A DNA stretch of 64,000 bases from Aurantiacibacter zhengii (GCF_003584125.1 NZ_QXFL01000002.1:496001-560000), one strand, 5' to 3'. Counted from the first letter of the stretch, positions 45,432-55,824 are shown. The notes: generated from the letters alone by a model not told the origin. Numbers and translations are program-made.

Positions 45432-46314
45432 CGATCACGCGGCCGCGGTCGTATTCGAGTACGCCGGGAACCGGGACAAGGCGATTGATGCCCATCGTGT
45501 TCGGCGTAAGGAAGCGCCCCACGGCGTGGTATTCCCCCGCCACAACCCGCGCCCCGGCCAGTTCGGGTGGCATGGAGCTGCCAGGCCGCGCAGGTCGCAC
45601 CGTACCCGCCAACAGCACGCCCAGGCCAACGTCGCTGCTGGGGCCATACCCGGTTTCGTCAGCGAGTTCCGGAATGACCGAGCGCTCGCGGGCAATGTCG
45701 CCGATGATGTAGCCAAGGTCGGTAATCTGTCCGGCAGGGGCATGGAATCCGACCGTTCCGAGGCAGAAACAGACCATCAGCCGGGGCAGACCCATCGAAG
45801 GGGTCATGCCGTACAGCACGTAATCGCCCGGCAGCGCCTCCACGAGGTAGGTGTTTTCATCCGAGGCGCGCGAAAAGGTGTCGCTGAAATCGACGTCCTG
45901 CAGATTGGCCGCTTGATCCCACGCGAACTGGAACGTTTCGAGCGATGGCGGCTGGGGCGGCGGGTCGTCACCTCCTTGCCCGCGCTGGCGCCGCCGCTGC
46001 TCGCGCTCCAACTCGCGCTCGAATTCGCGTTGCAGGCCGGGCAACGCCCTGGCGTAAGCCTCTTCCCGGGCGCTTTCGTAGCGAGCAATCTCGTCCGCCG
46101 TGGGCACGCGCATCAGCAGCGGCTCGATCGAATTGGCCCCGCGCGGACGAGGAATACGGAATAGCAGGTAAGCGCGGTCGGCCCGCAACTGCGGGACTGC
46201 ACCATTCCTGATCTCCACCAGTTCGTCCGGCGGGGAATCGGCCAGCGCGACGCCGGGCAGGCTGGCGCCGATCAGGCAGGCAGCGATCAGGCAGGCGGTG
46301 GGCAGCAGGCGCAT
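45394..46314 (-). CDS. Secreted hypothetical protein with coiled-coil segment
   Basis: 306 residues from the ATG at 46314, which overlaps the previous stop (ATGA). Signal peptide with LIAACLIGASLPGVALA. An Arg/Glu-rich coiled coil spans about 85-115 (REFERELEREQRRRQRG), followed by a domain with conserved YLVEALPGDYVLYGMT and LMVCFCLGTVGFHAPAGQ segments, which look like a beta-sandwich. No recognised family. The C-terminal end runs into trmL by 38 bases. Confidence 0.8.
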   Translation of the reverse strand: MRLLPTACLIAACLIGASLPGVALADSPPDELVEIRNGAVPQLRADRAYLLFRIPRPRGANSIEPLLMRVPTADEIARYESAREEAYARALPGLQREFERELEREQRRRQRGQGGDDPPPQPPSLETFQFAWDQAANLQDVDFSDTFSRASDENTYLVEALPGDYVLYGMTPSMGLPRLMVCFCLGTVGFHAPAGQITDLGYIIGDIARERSVIPELADETGYGPSSDVGLGVLLAGTVRPARPGSSMPPELAGARVVAGEYHAVGRFLTPNTMGINRLVPVPGVLEYDRGRVIDARTGNAVPDNM

Positions 46315-46856
46315 CAGCGGTCCTCCGGCAAGGGGTCGGCATCGGGGCGCGGACCCGAGGCCAGAACCGCGTTCACCGCAATGGATTCCTGCGAATAGCC
46401 ATCGATGATGGCTTCCCACGTCTCTTCGGGAGCCGGGAAGCGCTGGTATCCGCGCGGTTCCATGCAGCGCCGCATCCGGGACTGGCTGGCGCGGCGAGTA
46501 ATCGGGCCTGCCACCAGTGCCCCCAGCGCGGCCCCGACGATGCCGTACTGGTTGCCGCCAGCGGGCTTCTCGTCCAGCGCCTCTTCTCCCTGCCAGGCGA
46601 TGAACATGGGCAGCAGGGCATCGCCGCCCGCCACCGGCAGGAAACGGTAGCAGTCGGCGAAATCGGCATAGGCCCGCTCGTATGTCGTATCGGCGCGCCA
46701 GAAGTAGAAATACTTCCAGCCATTACGCACAACGTCCGGATCGCGCCCGCCCGACACGTCGGGCACCGTGACGGTAGCGGGATCGGGCAGTGCATCCTGC
46801 GCATGCACGGGGGAGGCCATCAGCGCTGCCAGCGCCAGGTAACAGGAACGCCGCAT
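46314..46856 (-). CDS. Secreted hypothetical protein
   Basis: 180 residues from the ATG at 46856. Signal peptide ending SPVHAQ. The protein contains aromatic-rich YFYFWRADTTYERAYADFADCYRFLP, a glycine-zipper-like GIVGAALGALVAGP and a CMEPRGYQRF segment with conserved-looking Cys. It is coupled to the downstream 306-residue secreted protein by ATGA and follows gatB by about 70 bases. The pair is probably cotranscribed. Function unknown. Confidence 0.78.
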   Translation of the reverse strand: MRRSCYLALAALMASPVHAQDALPDPATVTVPDVSGGRDPDVVRNGWKYFYFWRADTTYERAYADFADCYRFLPVAGGDALLPMFIAWQGEEALDEKPAGGNQYGIVGAALGALVAGPITRRASQSRMRRCMEPRGYQRFPAPEETWEAIIDGYSQESIAVNAVLASGPRPDADPLPEDR

Positions 46857-46928
46857 CTGGAAGGAAACTCCAAGCACCGGGAAGAAACGGAAATATCCCG
46901 AATCCTCCGCAGCTACAAGCGAGTTCGC

Positions 46929-48428
46929 CTAGCCCAGCTTGTCCTTCAGGATCTGGTTCACCACCGCCGGGTTCGCCTTGCCCTGCATGGCCTTCATCGT
47001 CTGGCCGACGAAGAAGCCGAACAGCTTGTCCTTGCCGCCCTTGTACTGCTCCACCTTGTCGCCGTTTGCCGCGATGATCTCGTCCACTGCCGCTTCGATC
47101 GCGCCCGTATCGCTGACCTGCTTCAGGCCCTCGGTATCGGCAATCTCGTCAGGCTCGCGGCCTTCCTTCAGGACGATTTCGTAGATTTCCTTGGCCTGCC
47201 CGCCGGAAATCTCGCCCTTGTCCTGCATGGCGAGGATGGCGGCCTGCCGCTCCGCCGTGGCGTTGGCCATGTCGGCCTCGTCACCCAGCGATTTCACCAC
47301 GCCCGGTGCCACGGAAAGCGACCAGTTGGCGACCTGCGTCGCCACGTCCTTCTCGGGCTTGCCGATGGCCTTGGCAGCGACCGCCAGCAGCGTTTCGAAC
47401 CGGGCGAAGGTTTCCACCTCTGCCGTCAGTTCGCGGGCGTTGTATGGCGTCAGGCCAAGCTCGTTCTCGTAGCGCGCACGCTTGGCATCCGGCAGTTCGG
47501 GCAGCGAGGCGCGGCATTCGTCTAGGAAGTCCTGCTCCAGCACCAGCGGCAGCAGGTCCGGATCGGGGAAATAGCGATAGTCGTGCGCGTCTTCCTTGCT
47601 GCGCATCGAACGGGTGGTGCCGGTGTTCGGATCGAACAGGCGGGTTTCCTGCACGATCTTGCCGCCGTCCTCCAGCACGTCGATCTGGCGCTGCACCTCG
47701 TGCTCGATCGCCTGCATCACGAAGCGCACGGAATTGACGTTCTTCGTCTCCGTCCGCGTGCCAAGCTCGGTATCGCCCACCTTGCGCACGGAGACGTTAA
47801 CGTCGGCGCGCATGGAGCCTTCTTCCATGTTGCCGTCGCATGATCCGACATAGCGCAGGATCGCGCGCAGCTTGCGGATGTAGGCGCCGGCCTCTGCGGG
47901 AGAGGTCATGTCCGGGCGGCTGACAATTTCCATCAGCGCCACGCCGGTGCGGTTCAGGTCGACATAGGACATGGTCGGATGCTGGTCGTGCATCAGCTTG
48001 CCCGCGTCCTGCTCCACATGGATGCGCTCGATCCCGATCACCTTGTCTTGCGGGATGCCGGCCTTCTCGTCCGCCTCGATCACCAGCTGCCCCTCGCCCA
48101 CGATGGGATGGTAAAGCTGGCTGATCTGGTAGCCCTGCGGCAGGTCGGCATAGAAGTAGTTCTTGCGGTCGAACCGGCTCCACGCGTTGATCTGCGCCTC
48201 GATCGCCATGCCGGTACGCACCGCCTGGCGGATGCACTCGCGGTTGGGCACGGGCAGCATGCCCGGCATCGCGGCATCGACGAGGCTGACCTGCGTGTTC
48301 GGCTCCGCGCCGAAGGCGGTGCTGGCACCGGAGAAAAGCTTGGCGTGGGAAGTGACCTGCGCATGGACTTCGAGGCCGATCACGACCTCCCATTCGCCGG
48401 TTGCGCCCTGGACTGTGTAGTTGCTCAT
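46929..48428 (-). CDS. gatB: Aspartyl/glutamyl-tRNA amidotransferase subunit B
   Basis: 499 residues from the ATG at 48428 (MSNYTVQG). Contains [13 protein letters not shown] near the start and the [21 protein letters not shown] segment typical of GatB, a central cradle domain and a C-terminal YqeY-like helical domain. With GatA and GatC it forms Gln-tRNA and/or Asn-tRNA by transamidation. It is separated from gatA by two unrelated genes, unlike the usual gatCAB order. Confidence 0.97.
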   Translation of the reverse strand: MSNYTVQGATGEWEVVIGLEVHAQVTSHAKLFSGASTAFGAEPNTQVSLVDAAMPGMLPVPNRECIRQAVRTGMAIEAQINAWSRFDRKNYFYADLPQGYQISQLYHPIVGEGQLVIEADEKAGIPQDKVIGIERIHVEQDAGKLMHDQHPTMSYVDLNRTGVALMEIVSRPDMTSPAEAGAYIRKLRAILRYVGSCDGNMEEGSMRADVNVSVRKVGDTELGTRTETKNVNSVRFVMQAIEHEVQRQIDVLEDGGKIVQETRLFDPNTGTTRSMRSKEDAHDYRYFPDPDLLPLVLEQDFLDECRASLPELPDAKRARYENELGLTPYNARELTAEVETFARFETLLAVAAKAIGKPEKDVATQVANWSLSVAPGVVKSLGDEADMANATAERQAAILAMQDKGEISGGQAKEIYEIVLKEGREPDEIADTEGLKQVSDTGAIEAAVDEIIAANGDKVEQYKGGKDKLFGFFVGQTMKAMQGKANPAVVNQILKDKLG

Positions 48429-48486
48429 GGGGTTCACTTAGCGGCAGCAGCGAGCCCGTTCAATCGCTCATGCCGGGGCCTGCGTT

Positions 48487-49200
48487 TTACCTTGTCGTCT
48501 CGGTGGCCAGGGCCATTGCCGCAAGCCTTTCGTACAGTGAACGGGCGACGGCCAAACGGCGTGGGTCGAAGTCAACGGCTATCGCTGCAAGCCCCTTGCG
48601 GCGCTCGGGATCGGGCATAGAGCTTCTCGACATCGCACCGGTTACCAGCCGAAAAAGCGCCTCGTCGGTTGGGCCATGGTGAAAAGCGGTTCCGAACCGG
48701 GCATTGAGGCGTTGCACCACACGCCCGAAGTCACCGGTCGTCTGCTCGAAGGTGGCGATAACCACGTCGTCTGCCACCTGCTCGACAACCCGGTAGAAGC
48801 GGGTCCAGCGCCGCAGGGCCCGATCCGGATCTATATCCGGATCGCGTTGCAGGAAGCTGCGTATCGCATCGCCCGGTTCGCGCAGCAGCACGAGGACAGG
48901 CACGCCGAGCCTGCATCCGGCGACGACATGCGCCTCGCTGTGTTCGTGCCGGGCAATACGCGCCGTGCCCGATTGCCAATGGTCGAACACCCTGATGCTC
49001 CAGCCGTTAGCCGAGCGCGGAAAACCTTCGATCAGCAGGTCTGTCTTCGCGCTTACCAGCGTCTTGCGACCAGACGGGGCGTGGCGCAGACCTTGCACCT
49101 TCATGTAGAGTGACGGGGACCGCGCAAGGGCGGCCCGGAGCAGGCGGGAAGCCCGGTTCTTGCAAGCGCGAAAACGCGAGGTCAAAGCCCATCCTGCCAC
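48487..49200 (-). CDS. Sulfotransferase-like protein
   Basis: 237 residues from a GTG at 49200; an ATG at 49104 is an alternative, and neither has a clear ribosome site. IEGFPRSANGW (about 57-67) is a PAPS 5'-phosphosulfate-binding-type loop, and LLREPGDAIRSF (about 106-117) fits the 3'-phosphate region (R..S). This matches the sulfotransferase fold, although shorter than most. Acceptor unknown. It is placed between gatA-linked genes and gatB. Other P-loop-like folds cannot be excluded. Confidence 0.72.
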   Translation of the reverse strand: MAGWALTSRFRACKNRASRLLRAALARSPSLYMKVQGLRHAPSGRKTLVSAKTDLLIEGFPRSANGWSIRVFDHWQSGTARIARHEHSEAHVVAGCRLGVPVLVLLREPGDAIRSFLQRDPDIDPDRALRRWTRFYRVVEQVADDVVIATFEQTTGDFGRVVQRLNARFGTAFHHGPTDEALFRLVTGAMSRSSMPDPERRKGLAAIAVDFDPRRLAVARSLYERLAAMALATETTR

Positions 49201-49265
49201 GAGGTCGGCAGCGTACCGCGTTCCGGCTTGCTATGCGATACAGGCGCCACTGGGAGCAGCTTCGC

Positions 49266-49628
49266 CTACGAACTGGCCTCCAGAAGGAAAGCCTCCGTCT
49301 TCTTCAGCTCGTTCTTCAGCATCTGGTCGTAGGGCGTGCTGCCGCTAACGTTGATGTCGTTGATCATGGTCACCGAGATGTCGCGATATTCGGGAAAGGT
49401 CTGCAATTCGCGGATGCAGGCGACCACGATGGGCGCCCGCTTCCTGTCCGCGCGCATTTCGTTCATCAGCCGGTCCATCACCGCGGTAAAGGCCATGCAG
49501 CGCTGCGCCGATTGCAACTGCTGGCGCTGTCTGCGGTTGGCGAAATGCACGGTGCCGACCAGCCACCATATCGGCAGGATCAGCCCGCCCACCAGCAGCA
49601 CGATGACGAGGACTTCGAAGAAGCTCAC
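49266..49628 (-). CDS. Small membrane hypothetical protein overlapping gatA
   Basis: 120 residues from the GTG at 49628, four bases inside the gatA end, with GGAG eight bases upstream. One N-terminal membrane helix (about 3-25; [20 protein letters not shown]), then a helical, Arg/Gln-rich region ([13 protein letters not shown]) and a C-terminal domain with [25 protein letters not shown]. The longer frame to 49904 is antisense-like overlap with gatA and rejected. Family unknown. Confidence 0.72.
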   Translation of the reverse strand: MSFFEVLVIVLLVGGLILPIWWLVGTVHFANRRQRQQLQSAQRCMAFTAVMDRLMNEMRADRKRAPIVVACIRELQTFPEYRDISVTMINDINVSGSTPYDQMLKNELKKTEAFLLEASS

Positions 49629-51106
49629 CACCACTTCTCCGGCTGGGCGGTGAACCCGGCACGCTGTTCGATGGCGAGGCCGGCGTTGAGCACGCCCTGT
49701 TCGTCCATCGGCCTGCCGACGATCTGCAGCCCCAGCGGCAGGCCGTCCTTGTTGAGCGTGGCGGGCACGCTCATTGCAGGCAGCCCGGCGAGCGACGCGG
49801 GTACGGAGAACACGTCGTTCAGGTACATCGCCAGCGGGTCGTCGGTCATCTCGCCGAGCGCGAAGGCCGCATTGGGCGTGGTGGGGGCGAGAATCACGTC
49901 GCACTGTTCGAAGGCGTCCATGAAATCCTTCTGCACCAGCGTGCGCACCTTCTGTGCCTGCGTGTAATAGGCATCGTAGAACCCGGCGCTCAGCACATAG
50001 GTGCCGATCAGGATGCGGCGCTTCACCTCGTCGCCGAACCCGGCGGAGCGGGTGGCGGCGTACATGTCCTGCAGTCCGGCCCCTTCGGGCAGGTCGCGCA
50101 GGCCGTAGCGCACGCCGTCATAGCGGGCGAGGTTGGAGGAGGCTTCGGCAGGGGCGATGATGTAGTAGGCGGGCAGCGCGTACTTGGTGTGCGGCAGTGA
50201 TACGTCGACCACATTTGCACCCGCATCGCGCAGCCACTGTTTGCCCTGCTCCCAGCTGGCGTCGATCTCTGCATCCATGCCATCCATGCGGTATTCGCGC
50301 GGAATGCCCACGGTCTTGCCCGCAAGGTCGGCGTCGAGCAGTCCGGCCCAGTCGGGAACCGGCGCGTCGATGCTGGTCGAATCCTTCGGATCGAAGCCTG
50401 CCATCGCGCCCAGCATGATCGCGCAGTCTTCGACGGATCGGGCCATCGGGCCTGCCTGGTCGAGGCTGCTGGCAAAGGCCACGATGCCCCAGCGCGAACA
50501 GCGCCCGTAGGTCGGTTTGATGCCGGTAATGCCGGTGATCGCGGCGGGCTGGCGTATGGAGCCGCCGGTGTCGGTGCCGGTGGCCGCCGGACACAGCCGC
50601 GCGGCGACGGCAGCGGACGAACCGCCCGAGGAGCCGCCCGGCGTCAGCGTGGCATTGCTGCCCTGCTTCTTCCACGGGCTGGCGACATTGCCGAAATAGC
50701 TCGTCTCATTGGAGGAGCCCATGGCGAACTGGTCCATGTTCAGCTTGCCCAGCATCCCCGCACCTGCATCCCACAGCTTCTGCGAGACGGTGGACTCGTA
50801 CGGCGGCACGAACCCTTCGAGGATGTGGCTGGCAGCGGTGGACTGCACGCCCTTGGTGGCGAACAGATCCTTCATGCCGATCGGCACACCGGCCATCGGG
50901 CCAAGCTCTTCACCAGCGGCGCGCGCGGCGTCCACCGCATCGGCAGCGGCCAGGGCATGGTCGGGCGTGGTGACGATAAAGGCGTTCAGTTCCGCCGCCG
51001 TGGCAACGGCATCGTTGTGCACCTCTGCCACTTCGCGCGCGGTGAAATCGCCGGCGGCCACGCCGTCGCGGATGGCCTTCAGGCCCATTTGCGTGAAATC
51101 GGTCAC
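49625..51106 (-). CDS. gatA: Aspartyl/glutamyl-tRNA amidotransferase subunit A
   Basis: 493 residues with a GTG start sharing a base with the gatC stop (TAGTG). The amidase triad is K79 ([14 protein letters not shown]), S159 ([13 protein letters not shown]) and S183 ([10 protein letters not shown]). Releases ammonia from glutamine for GatB. Normal length. The next gene downstream starts within its stop region. Confidence 0.97.
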   Translation of the reverse strand: MTDFTQMGLKAIRDGVAAGDFTAREVAEVHNDAVATAAELNAFIVTTPDHALAAADAVDAARAAGEELGPMAGVPIGMKDLFATKGVQSTAASHILEGFVPPYESTVSQKLWDAGAGMLGKLNMDQFAMGSSNETSYFGNVASPWKKQGSNATLTPGGSSGGSSAAVAARLCPAATGTDTGGSIRQPAAITGITGIKPTYGRCSRWGIVAFASSLDQAGPMARSVEDCAIMLGAMAGFDPKDSTSIDAPVPDWAGLLDADLAGKTVGIPREYRMDGMDAEIDASWEQGKQWLRDAGANVVDVSLPHTKYALPAYYIIAPAEASSNLARYDGVRYGLRDLPEGAGLQDMYAATRSAGFGDEVKRRILIGTYVLSAGFYDAYYTQAQKVRTLVQKDFMDAFEQCDVILAPTTPNAAFALGEMTDDPLAMYLNDVFSVPASLAGLPAMSVPATLNKDGLPLGLQIVGRPMDEQGVLNAGLAIEQRAGFTAQPEKWW

Positions 51107-51408
51107 TATTCGATCACCTTCGGAACGCCGTAAAAGCCGTGTTCGGCCATCGGCGCATTCGCCAGCACGTCCTCGCGCCGACCACCGCCTGTCAGCGGGT
51201 CGGCATCGATCACGTCGTCGCGCAGGCGCTGGTCCTGCGGGATGACCGCTGCCATGGGCTCCACCTTGCTGGTGTCGACCTCGCCCAGCTGTTCGACCCA
51301 GGCAAGGATGTTGTTGAGTTCGGGCACCATCTGGTCGAGCGCGTCCTCGTCCATGCTGATGCGCGCCAGACTGGCGATCTTGGCGACTTCTTCTCGGGTG
51401 ACTGACAT
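51106..51408 (-). CDS. gatC: Aspartyl/glutamyl-tRNA amidotransferase subunit C
   Basis: 100 residues from the ATG at 51408. [21 protein letters not shown] is the standard GatC start and the [23 protein letters not shown] segment is the conserved linker. It stabilises the GatAB complex. The open frame upstream to 51666 lies in the DUF4153-like gene and is rejected. Confidence 0.96.
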   Translation of the reverse strand: MSVTREEVAKIASLARISMDEDALDQMVPELNNILAWVEQLGEVDTSKVEPMAAVIPQDQRLRDDVIDADPLTGGGRREDVLANAPMAEHGFYGVPKVIE

Positions 51409-51448
51409 GGCGCTTCCGTTAGCCGTGCCGGGGACGCGCTTCAAGCGA

Positions 51449-53119
51449 TTACGGGAACGGATTGCCCACGGGCTTGCCATCGACGTAGATCTGCCGCCCG
51501 GTCCATTCGCGAACCTCCACATCCTCAGGCGACAAATCTGCATCGGACGGAGGTACGATTGATGCCGGTGGCGGCGGATCGGGAACGCCATCGTCGCGGA
51601 AACCGACGGTCTCGACGCGTCCCGCGCTGACCAGCGCAATCCGCCGCCGATCGGCGTCGCTGCCAAGGTCGATCACCACGCATTTGCCATTGCAGAGCCA
51701 GGGACTGGCAGCAACGTGATCGCGGACCCATTGCCTGACTTCGGCATCCTCGAAATCGAAGGCGAGTTCGTAGTTTTTACGCGGTCGCCCGATACTGACG
51801 GGGTAACGCTCTTGCTTGGCGAGAGCGGTCGCTGCCAGGTCCCCTATCTGTCCCTCGCGCTGCGCCAGGCGCCGCAAAACGTCTCGTCCCGCATCGCCGA
51901 AATCCCAGCGCAGGGCAGAGAAATCGAAGTCCTCTACCGAGACCTCGCCCGCTTGCAGCCGTGCAACCTGCTGCCGCGCGGAGATAGCGCCGAAATCCAC
52001 CAGCGGCAGAGCCAGCAGCAGGGCGATCACGCAGCTTCCGACAGCAAGGTGCAGGTTCGCGCGGCGCAGATATCGGCTCCAGTCCGCCAGCCGCCCCCGC
52101 GCCAGCCCGACCCAGTAGGCAAGGCCATAGGCGCAGGCGATCACGATGGCGACGAGCGCCCAGAGCCGCTCCGGCGAGAGGCCGTGCTGGTCGATACGGA
52201 TACCCATGGAGATCGCCGCGAACACCGTCAGCGGGAAGATCGCGGCGGACAGCACCAGTGCCGCTGCGATCATCACCACGTTGTCGCTGCGCGCTTCGTC
52301 GTTGTCGCGAACCACGGCATTGGCCAGCACGAAGCACCCCAGCGCGCAGGCAAGCAGGACAGGCGTCGCGTCGTCGGTCGCCTCCCACAGCGCGCTTCCG
52401 CCTGATGCCAGCAGCGCGAACAGGAAAATCATGATGGCAAAGGCAAAGGGCACCGCCAGCAGCGCAAACACCAGCATGACCACGCGTTGCAGCGTGCCGA
52501 TGATACCCAGCTGGTTGCGCAGCACGCCCATCGCTGCGCCAAAGGTCGCCCCGCAGAACAGGCCGACGAAGCCGGTCGCCTCGATCATGTCGCCGATGAA
52601 ACCGATGCCGATCAGACCGAACAGCGCGTCCAGCAGCCACAGGAGCAGCCACGAAAGCAGCACGAACAGCAGCGCACCGCCTGCGGTGACGGCATCGGTC
52701 CAGACGTGGAAATGGGTTTCCTCGTACGGGGTTGCCCAAAGCCTGCGGTGAAAGCCTGCCTGGAACAGCGGCACTGCCAGCAGGGAGAAGAACACCCCGG
52801 CAGCAAAGGCGAATTCCTCACCCGCTACGCGATCTCCGGAATCGACGGCCAGCCAAGCCAGTCCGCCCATGACCACGCCGAGACCCAGCGAAAACAGAAT
52901 CGACTGGACCAGGCGGCGGGGGCCGAGCACGAAGCTGGCAGCAGCGAAGGCGAAGAAGGCGCAGGAAGCCAGCGCATAGCGCCACGCTTCCTCGCTATCG
53001 ACATCGAGCAAGAGGTGGACGACCAGCCCGGCCAGACCGCCCAGCCCGGCAAGCAGCCACGGCCGCTCGGGATAATCCTCGATGAAGTGTTCGTGGTCCG
53101 CCGGGGTTTCGTCGATCAT
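51449..53119 (-). CDS. Multi-pass membrane protein, DUF4153-like
   Basis: 556 residues with about ten hydrophobic helices between residues 20 and 400, including [16 protein letters not shown] and [21 protein letters not shown]. The C-terminal 150 residues form a soluble part ([22 protein letters not shown], then a beta-rich end). The pattern suits DUF4153-family proteins of Sphingomonads, whose function is not known. It lies between the FKBP gene and gatC, all on the minus strand. Confidence 0.75.
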   Translation of the reverse strand: MIDETPADHEHFIEDYPERPWLLAGLGGLAGLVVHLLLDVDSEEAWRYALASCAFFAFAAASFVLGPRRLVQSILFSLGLGVVMGGLAWLAVDSGDRVAGEEFAFAAGVFFSLLAVPLFQAGFHRRLWATPYEETHFHVWTDAVTAGGALLFVLLSWLLLWLLDALFGLIGIGFIGDMIEATGFVGLFCGATFGAAMGVLRNQLGIIGTLQRVVMLVFALLAVPFAFAIMIFLFALLASGGSALWEATDDATPVLLACALGCFVLANAVVRDNDEARSDNVVMIAAALVLSAAIFPLTVFAAISMGIRIDQHGLSPERLWALVAIVIACAYGLAYWVGLARGRLADWSRYLRRANLHLAVGSCVIALLLALPLVDFGAISARQQVARLQAGEVSVEDFDFSALRWDFGDAGRDVLRRLAQREGQIGDLAATALAKQERYPVSIGRPRKNYELAFDFEDAEVRQWVRDHVAASPWLCNGKCVVIDLGSDADRRRIALVSAGRVETVGFRDDGVPDPPPPASIVPPSDADLSPEDVEVREWTGRQIYVDGKPVGNPFP

Positions 53120-53140
53120 GACCTCACCCCGCCGGGACGT

Positions 53141-53728
53141 TTATTGCGCGGGAGCGCCCTGCGGCGAACCCGGAACCGCGCCATCACCTGCGCCCTGGGC
53201 TTCCATCTGCTGCTGCATCATCTGCTGCTGGAAGGACTGCACACGGGCCTGGAATTCGTCACGGCTCATGATGTCGATAACCTCGATATCGAAATAGAGG
53301 TCGCTGTTGGGCGGAATGGGGCCGCCCTCAGGAACATCGGCACCGTAGGCCTGGTCTGCGGGGATGAAAATCTCGTACTGGCCGCCTACCTGCGTCTGCA
53401 GCAACGCATCGCGGAAGCCGGGAATCATGTCACTGAGCGGCAGCGGCGTGCCGTCGGGGAAGATACCGGGGATCGGCAGCGGCATGGGCTGCGACCGGTC
53501 GAATTCGGTGCCATCGGCCAGCTTGCCCGTGTAATTCACGAAAACCACGTCCTCCTGGGTGGGGCTTTCGCCCTCGCCCGCGCGCACCGTATCCACGGAA
53601 ACGCCCTGCGGCGTGGCGGCCCAGGCAATGCCCGCCGCCAGTAGGACGGCAACCAGCACGCCCAGCCACAGCTTGGTGAGCGAGCCCTTGGCAATCGGTT
53701 GCAGAGGAACGCGGGTAACTTCGGCCAT
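53141..53728 (-). CDS. Membrane-anchored FKBP-type peptidyl-prolyl isomerase
   Basis: 195 residues from the ATG at 53728. A membrane anchor at about 19-38 (LWLGVLVAVLLAAGIAWAA), then an FKBP domain (about 60-165; VVFVNYTGKLADGTEFDRS, LSDMIPGFRDALLQTQVGG, YEIFIPADQAYG) and a Gln/Met-rich tail (QQQMMQQQMEAQ). The domain lies in the periplasm. A rpsU terminator lies upstream, so it probably has its own promoter. Confidence 0.9.
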   Translation of the reverse strand: MAEVTRVPLQPIAKGSLTKLWLGVLVAVLLAAGIAWAATPQGVSVDTVRAGEGESPTQEDVVFVNYTGKLADGTEFDRSQPMPLPIPGIFPDGTPLPLSDMIPGFRDALLQTQVGGQYEIFIPADQAYGADVPEGGPIPPNSDLYFDIEVIDIMSRDEFQARVQSFQQQMMQQQMEAQGAGDGAVPGSPQGAPAQ

Positions 53729-53749
53729 GGTAATGTGATCCCGTGAATA

Positions 53750-53761
53750 TTGGCGCGCCAA
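53750..53761. promoter_or_regulatory. Perfect 12-base palindrome TTGGCGCGCCAA before the FKBP gene
   Basis: Lies 22 bases before the FKBP ATG and beside the rpsU terminator. It could be an operator; no supporting copy was found nearby. Confidence 0.3.
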
Positions 53762-53764
53762 ACG

Positions 53765-53797
53765 AAAAGGGCGCGGAAACTGCGTCCACGCCCCTTT
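53765..53797 (-). terminator. Terminator of rpsU
   Basis: On the minus strand AAAGGGGCGTGGA, a CGCAG loop and TTTCCGCGCCCTTTT form a stem with small mismatches and a T-run, then CGTTT. It separates rpsU from the FKBP gene. Confidence 0.7.
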
Positions 53798-53848
53798 GGC
53801 TTAGCTGCGATGTGCTTTCAAGCTTCGAGAGCCTGAAATCCGGCGCTA

Positions 53849-54055
53849 TTACCGGCCGCCGTCACGCTCTGCGCGCTTGCGCTCCAGCTTGCGGGCGCGG
53901 CGAACGGCGGCAGCCTTTTCACGGGCGCGCTTTTCGCTGGGCTTTTCATAGTGGCGACGCAGCTTCATTTCGCGATACACCCCTTCACGCTGCAGCTTCT
54001 TCTTAAGCGCGCGGAGAGCCTGCTCGACATTGTTATCGCGAACCATGATCTGCAT
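53849..54055 (-). CDS. rpsU: Ribosomal protein bS21
   Basis: 68 residues starting [20 protein letters not shown], the usual alphaproteobacterial S21 start; the second ATG at 54046 is possible. The centre [23 protein letters not shown] and a long Arg/Lys tail are typical. Binds near the 3' end of 16S rRNA for initiation. Single gene with its own terminator. Confidence 0.97.
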   Translation of the reverse strand: MQIMVRDNNVEQALRALKKKLQREGVYREMKLRRHYEKPSEKRAREKAAAVRRARKLERKRAERDGGR

Positions 54056-54262
54056 AAATCTAAGCCACCTTCTAATCTCAAAAACCGTGAGAGCCCGCCG
54101 CAGTCAGGCGCGGGATGCACCGGATAAACAAAACGAAAATTGCGCCGAATCCCTTTTGGGGTCGGCTTCACAGAGGCGCAGATAGGCGAATCGCGGGTGA
54201 AATGCAAGGCGGCAGAGCCTTTTGGGTTCCGCATGGCCGCGTGCATCGCTAAGGGAAGCGGC

Positions 54263-54676
54263 ATGTCCAATGCAACCCCGCAACTCTATGCCTCCCTTTC
54301 CGTCGCGCTGGGAGGGGGAATTGGCGCGCTGGCCCGCTACCAGATGGGGCGTTTCGTCACCTCCTGGCTGGGTGCGCCTGCTGTCAGCGCCTTCCCCTTT
54401 GCCACGCTGGCGGTGAACACCATCGGCAGCCTGCTGATGGGCCTGCTGGCCGGGTGGCTGGTGCGCGGCAATCCGGAAAACGCGGACCAGTTGCGGCTGC
54501 TGCTGGGCGTGGGCCTGCTGGGTGGGTTCACCACCTTCAGCGCCTTCAGCCTGGAAATGGCCTACATGATGCAGCGCGGTCAGCTGGGGCTCGCCGCGAT
54601 CTACCTCATGCTGTCGATCGGCCTCGGCGTCTCCGGCTTCTTCTTCGGCATCACCATGACGCGGTTGTTCTCATGA
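54263..54676 (+). CDS. crcB: Fluoride ion channel CrcB/Fluc
   Basis: 137 residues from the ATG at 54263 (GGGA six bases upstream). Four membrane helices with GGGIGALARYQMGRF, NTIGSLLMGLL and the GFTTFSAFSLE segment containing the conserved Phe box of Fluc. Exports fluoride. First gene of a six-gene overlapping operon; no fluoride riboswitch was recognised in the 200 bases upstream. Confidence 0.95.
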   Translation: MSNATPQLYASLSVALGGGIGALARYQMGRFVTSWLGAPAVSAFPFATLAVNTIGSLLMGLLAGWLVRGNPENADQLRLLLGVGLLGGFTTFSAFSLEMAYMMQRGQLGLAAIYLMLSIGLGVSGFFFGITMTRLFS

Positions 54677-55824
54677 GCAAGGGCGCATCAGACGAAGTCC
54701 GCCAGTTCACCGTTGGCGAAGACGACGACGGCGTGCGGCTGGACCGCTGGTTCAAGCGTCACCTGCCGCAGGTCGGCTTCGGCACGGTCAGCCGCTGGGC
54801 GCGCACCGGGCAGCTTCGCGTGGATGGCAAGCGCGCGAAAGTGGATGACCGACTTGCCGCAGGCCAGCAGTTGCGCGTTCCGCCGGGGGGCGAGGATGGC
54901 AAGCGCACGCAGCGCCAGCGCCGCGAACTGACGCCGGAAGAAGAATCGCTGGCCGACGACATCCTGATCACCCGGACGAAATCGGCCCTCGTTCTGAACA
55001 AGCCGCCGGGCCTTGCCACCCAGGGCGGCACAAAGACGACGAAGCACGTCGATGCGCTGCTGGACGCCTACGCCGGCGACGATGAGCCGCGCCCGCGCCT
55101 CGTCCACCGGCTGGACAAGGATACCAGCGGCGTGCTGCTGGTTGCCCGCACGCCCGGCAGCGCGGCATTCTTCTCCAAGCGTTTCTCCGGTCGCAGTGCG
55201 AAGAAGATTTATTGGGCGCTGGTGGTGGGCGTGCCCGATGTCTACGAAGGCGAGATCGAGGCTCCGCTGGCCAAGCAGCCGGGCACCGGCGGCGAGAAGA
55301 TGCATGTCGACACCGAGAACGGCCAGCCCGCGAAAACGGTCTACCGGGTGGTGGAACGGGCCGGCAATGCCGCCGCGTGGGTCGAACTGCAGCCGCTGAC
55401 AGGGCGCACACACCAGTTGCGCGTCCACATGGCGGCGATGGGGCATCCCATCGTGGGCGATGGCAAGTACGGCGGGCAGGATGCCTTCCTGACGGGCAGC
55501 ATCAGCCGCAAGATGCACCTCCACGCGCGCCGCCTGATTATCGAGGCGCCCGGCGGGCAAAAGCTGGACGTGAGCGCCGACCTGCCAGAGCATTTCGCCC
55601 AGTCGATGGAACAACTGGGCTTCGATCCGGGCCTCAGCGATGCGAAGCCGGTCGCAGCGCCGAAGCCCAAGCGGACCAAGGCCGAGGAAAAGCAGGCGGC
55701 CAAGCAGCACGCCAAGCAGTACCGCAAGGCCCGGCGCGGAGAGCGCAAGGGTCGCGGCGCTCCCGATGGCAAGAAGCGGGGCAAGCCCAACGCCAGCAAG
55801 CCGGGCACGAAAAGGCCGCGCTGA
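54673..55824 (+). CDS. rluC: RluA-family pseudouridine synthase (RluC-like)
   Basis: 383 residues from the ATG at 54673 overlapping the crcB stop (ATGA). N-terminal S4 RNA-binding domain (about 18-70), then the catalytic core with HRLDKDTSGVLL (145-156; catalytic Asp148) and GRTHQLRVHMAAMGHPIVGD. A Lys/Arg-rich tail extends from about 335. S4 plus core length fits RluC/RluD for 23S rRNA; the exact site is not certain. Overlaps the next gene (TGATG). Confidence 0.9.
   Translation: MSKGASDEVRQFTVGEDDDGVRLDRWFKRHLPQVGFGTVSRWARTGQLRVDGKRAKVDDRLAAGQQLRVPPGGEDGKRTQRQRRELTPEEESLADDILITRTKSALVLNKPPGLATQGGTKTTKHVDALLDAYAGDDEPRPRLVHRLDKDTSGVLLVARTPGSAAFFSKRFSGRSAKKIYWALVVGVPDVYEGEIEAPLAKQPGTGGEKMHVDTENGQPAKTVYRVVERAGNAAAWVELQPLTGRTHQLRVHMAAMGHPIVGDGKYGGQDAFLTGSISRKMHLHARRLIIEAPGGQKLDVSADLPEHFAQSMEQLGFDPGLSDAKPVAAPKPKRTKAEEKQAAKQHAKQYRKARRGERKGRGAPDGKKRGKPNASKPGTKRPR

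Noticed and set aside
54056..54262. Possible fluoride riboswitch before crcB
   Set aside because: The leader has no clear crcB-motif pseudoknot elements that I could trace by eye. A covariance search would decide.
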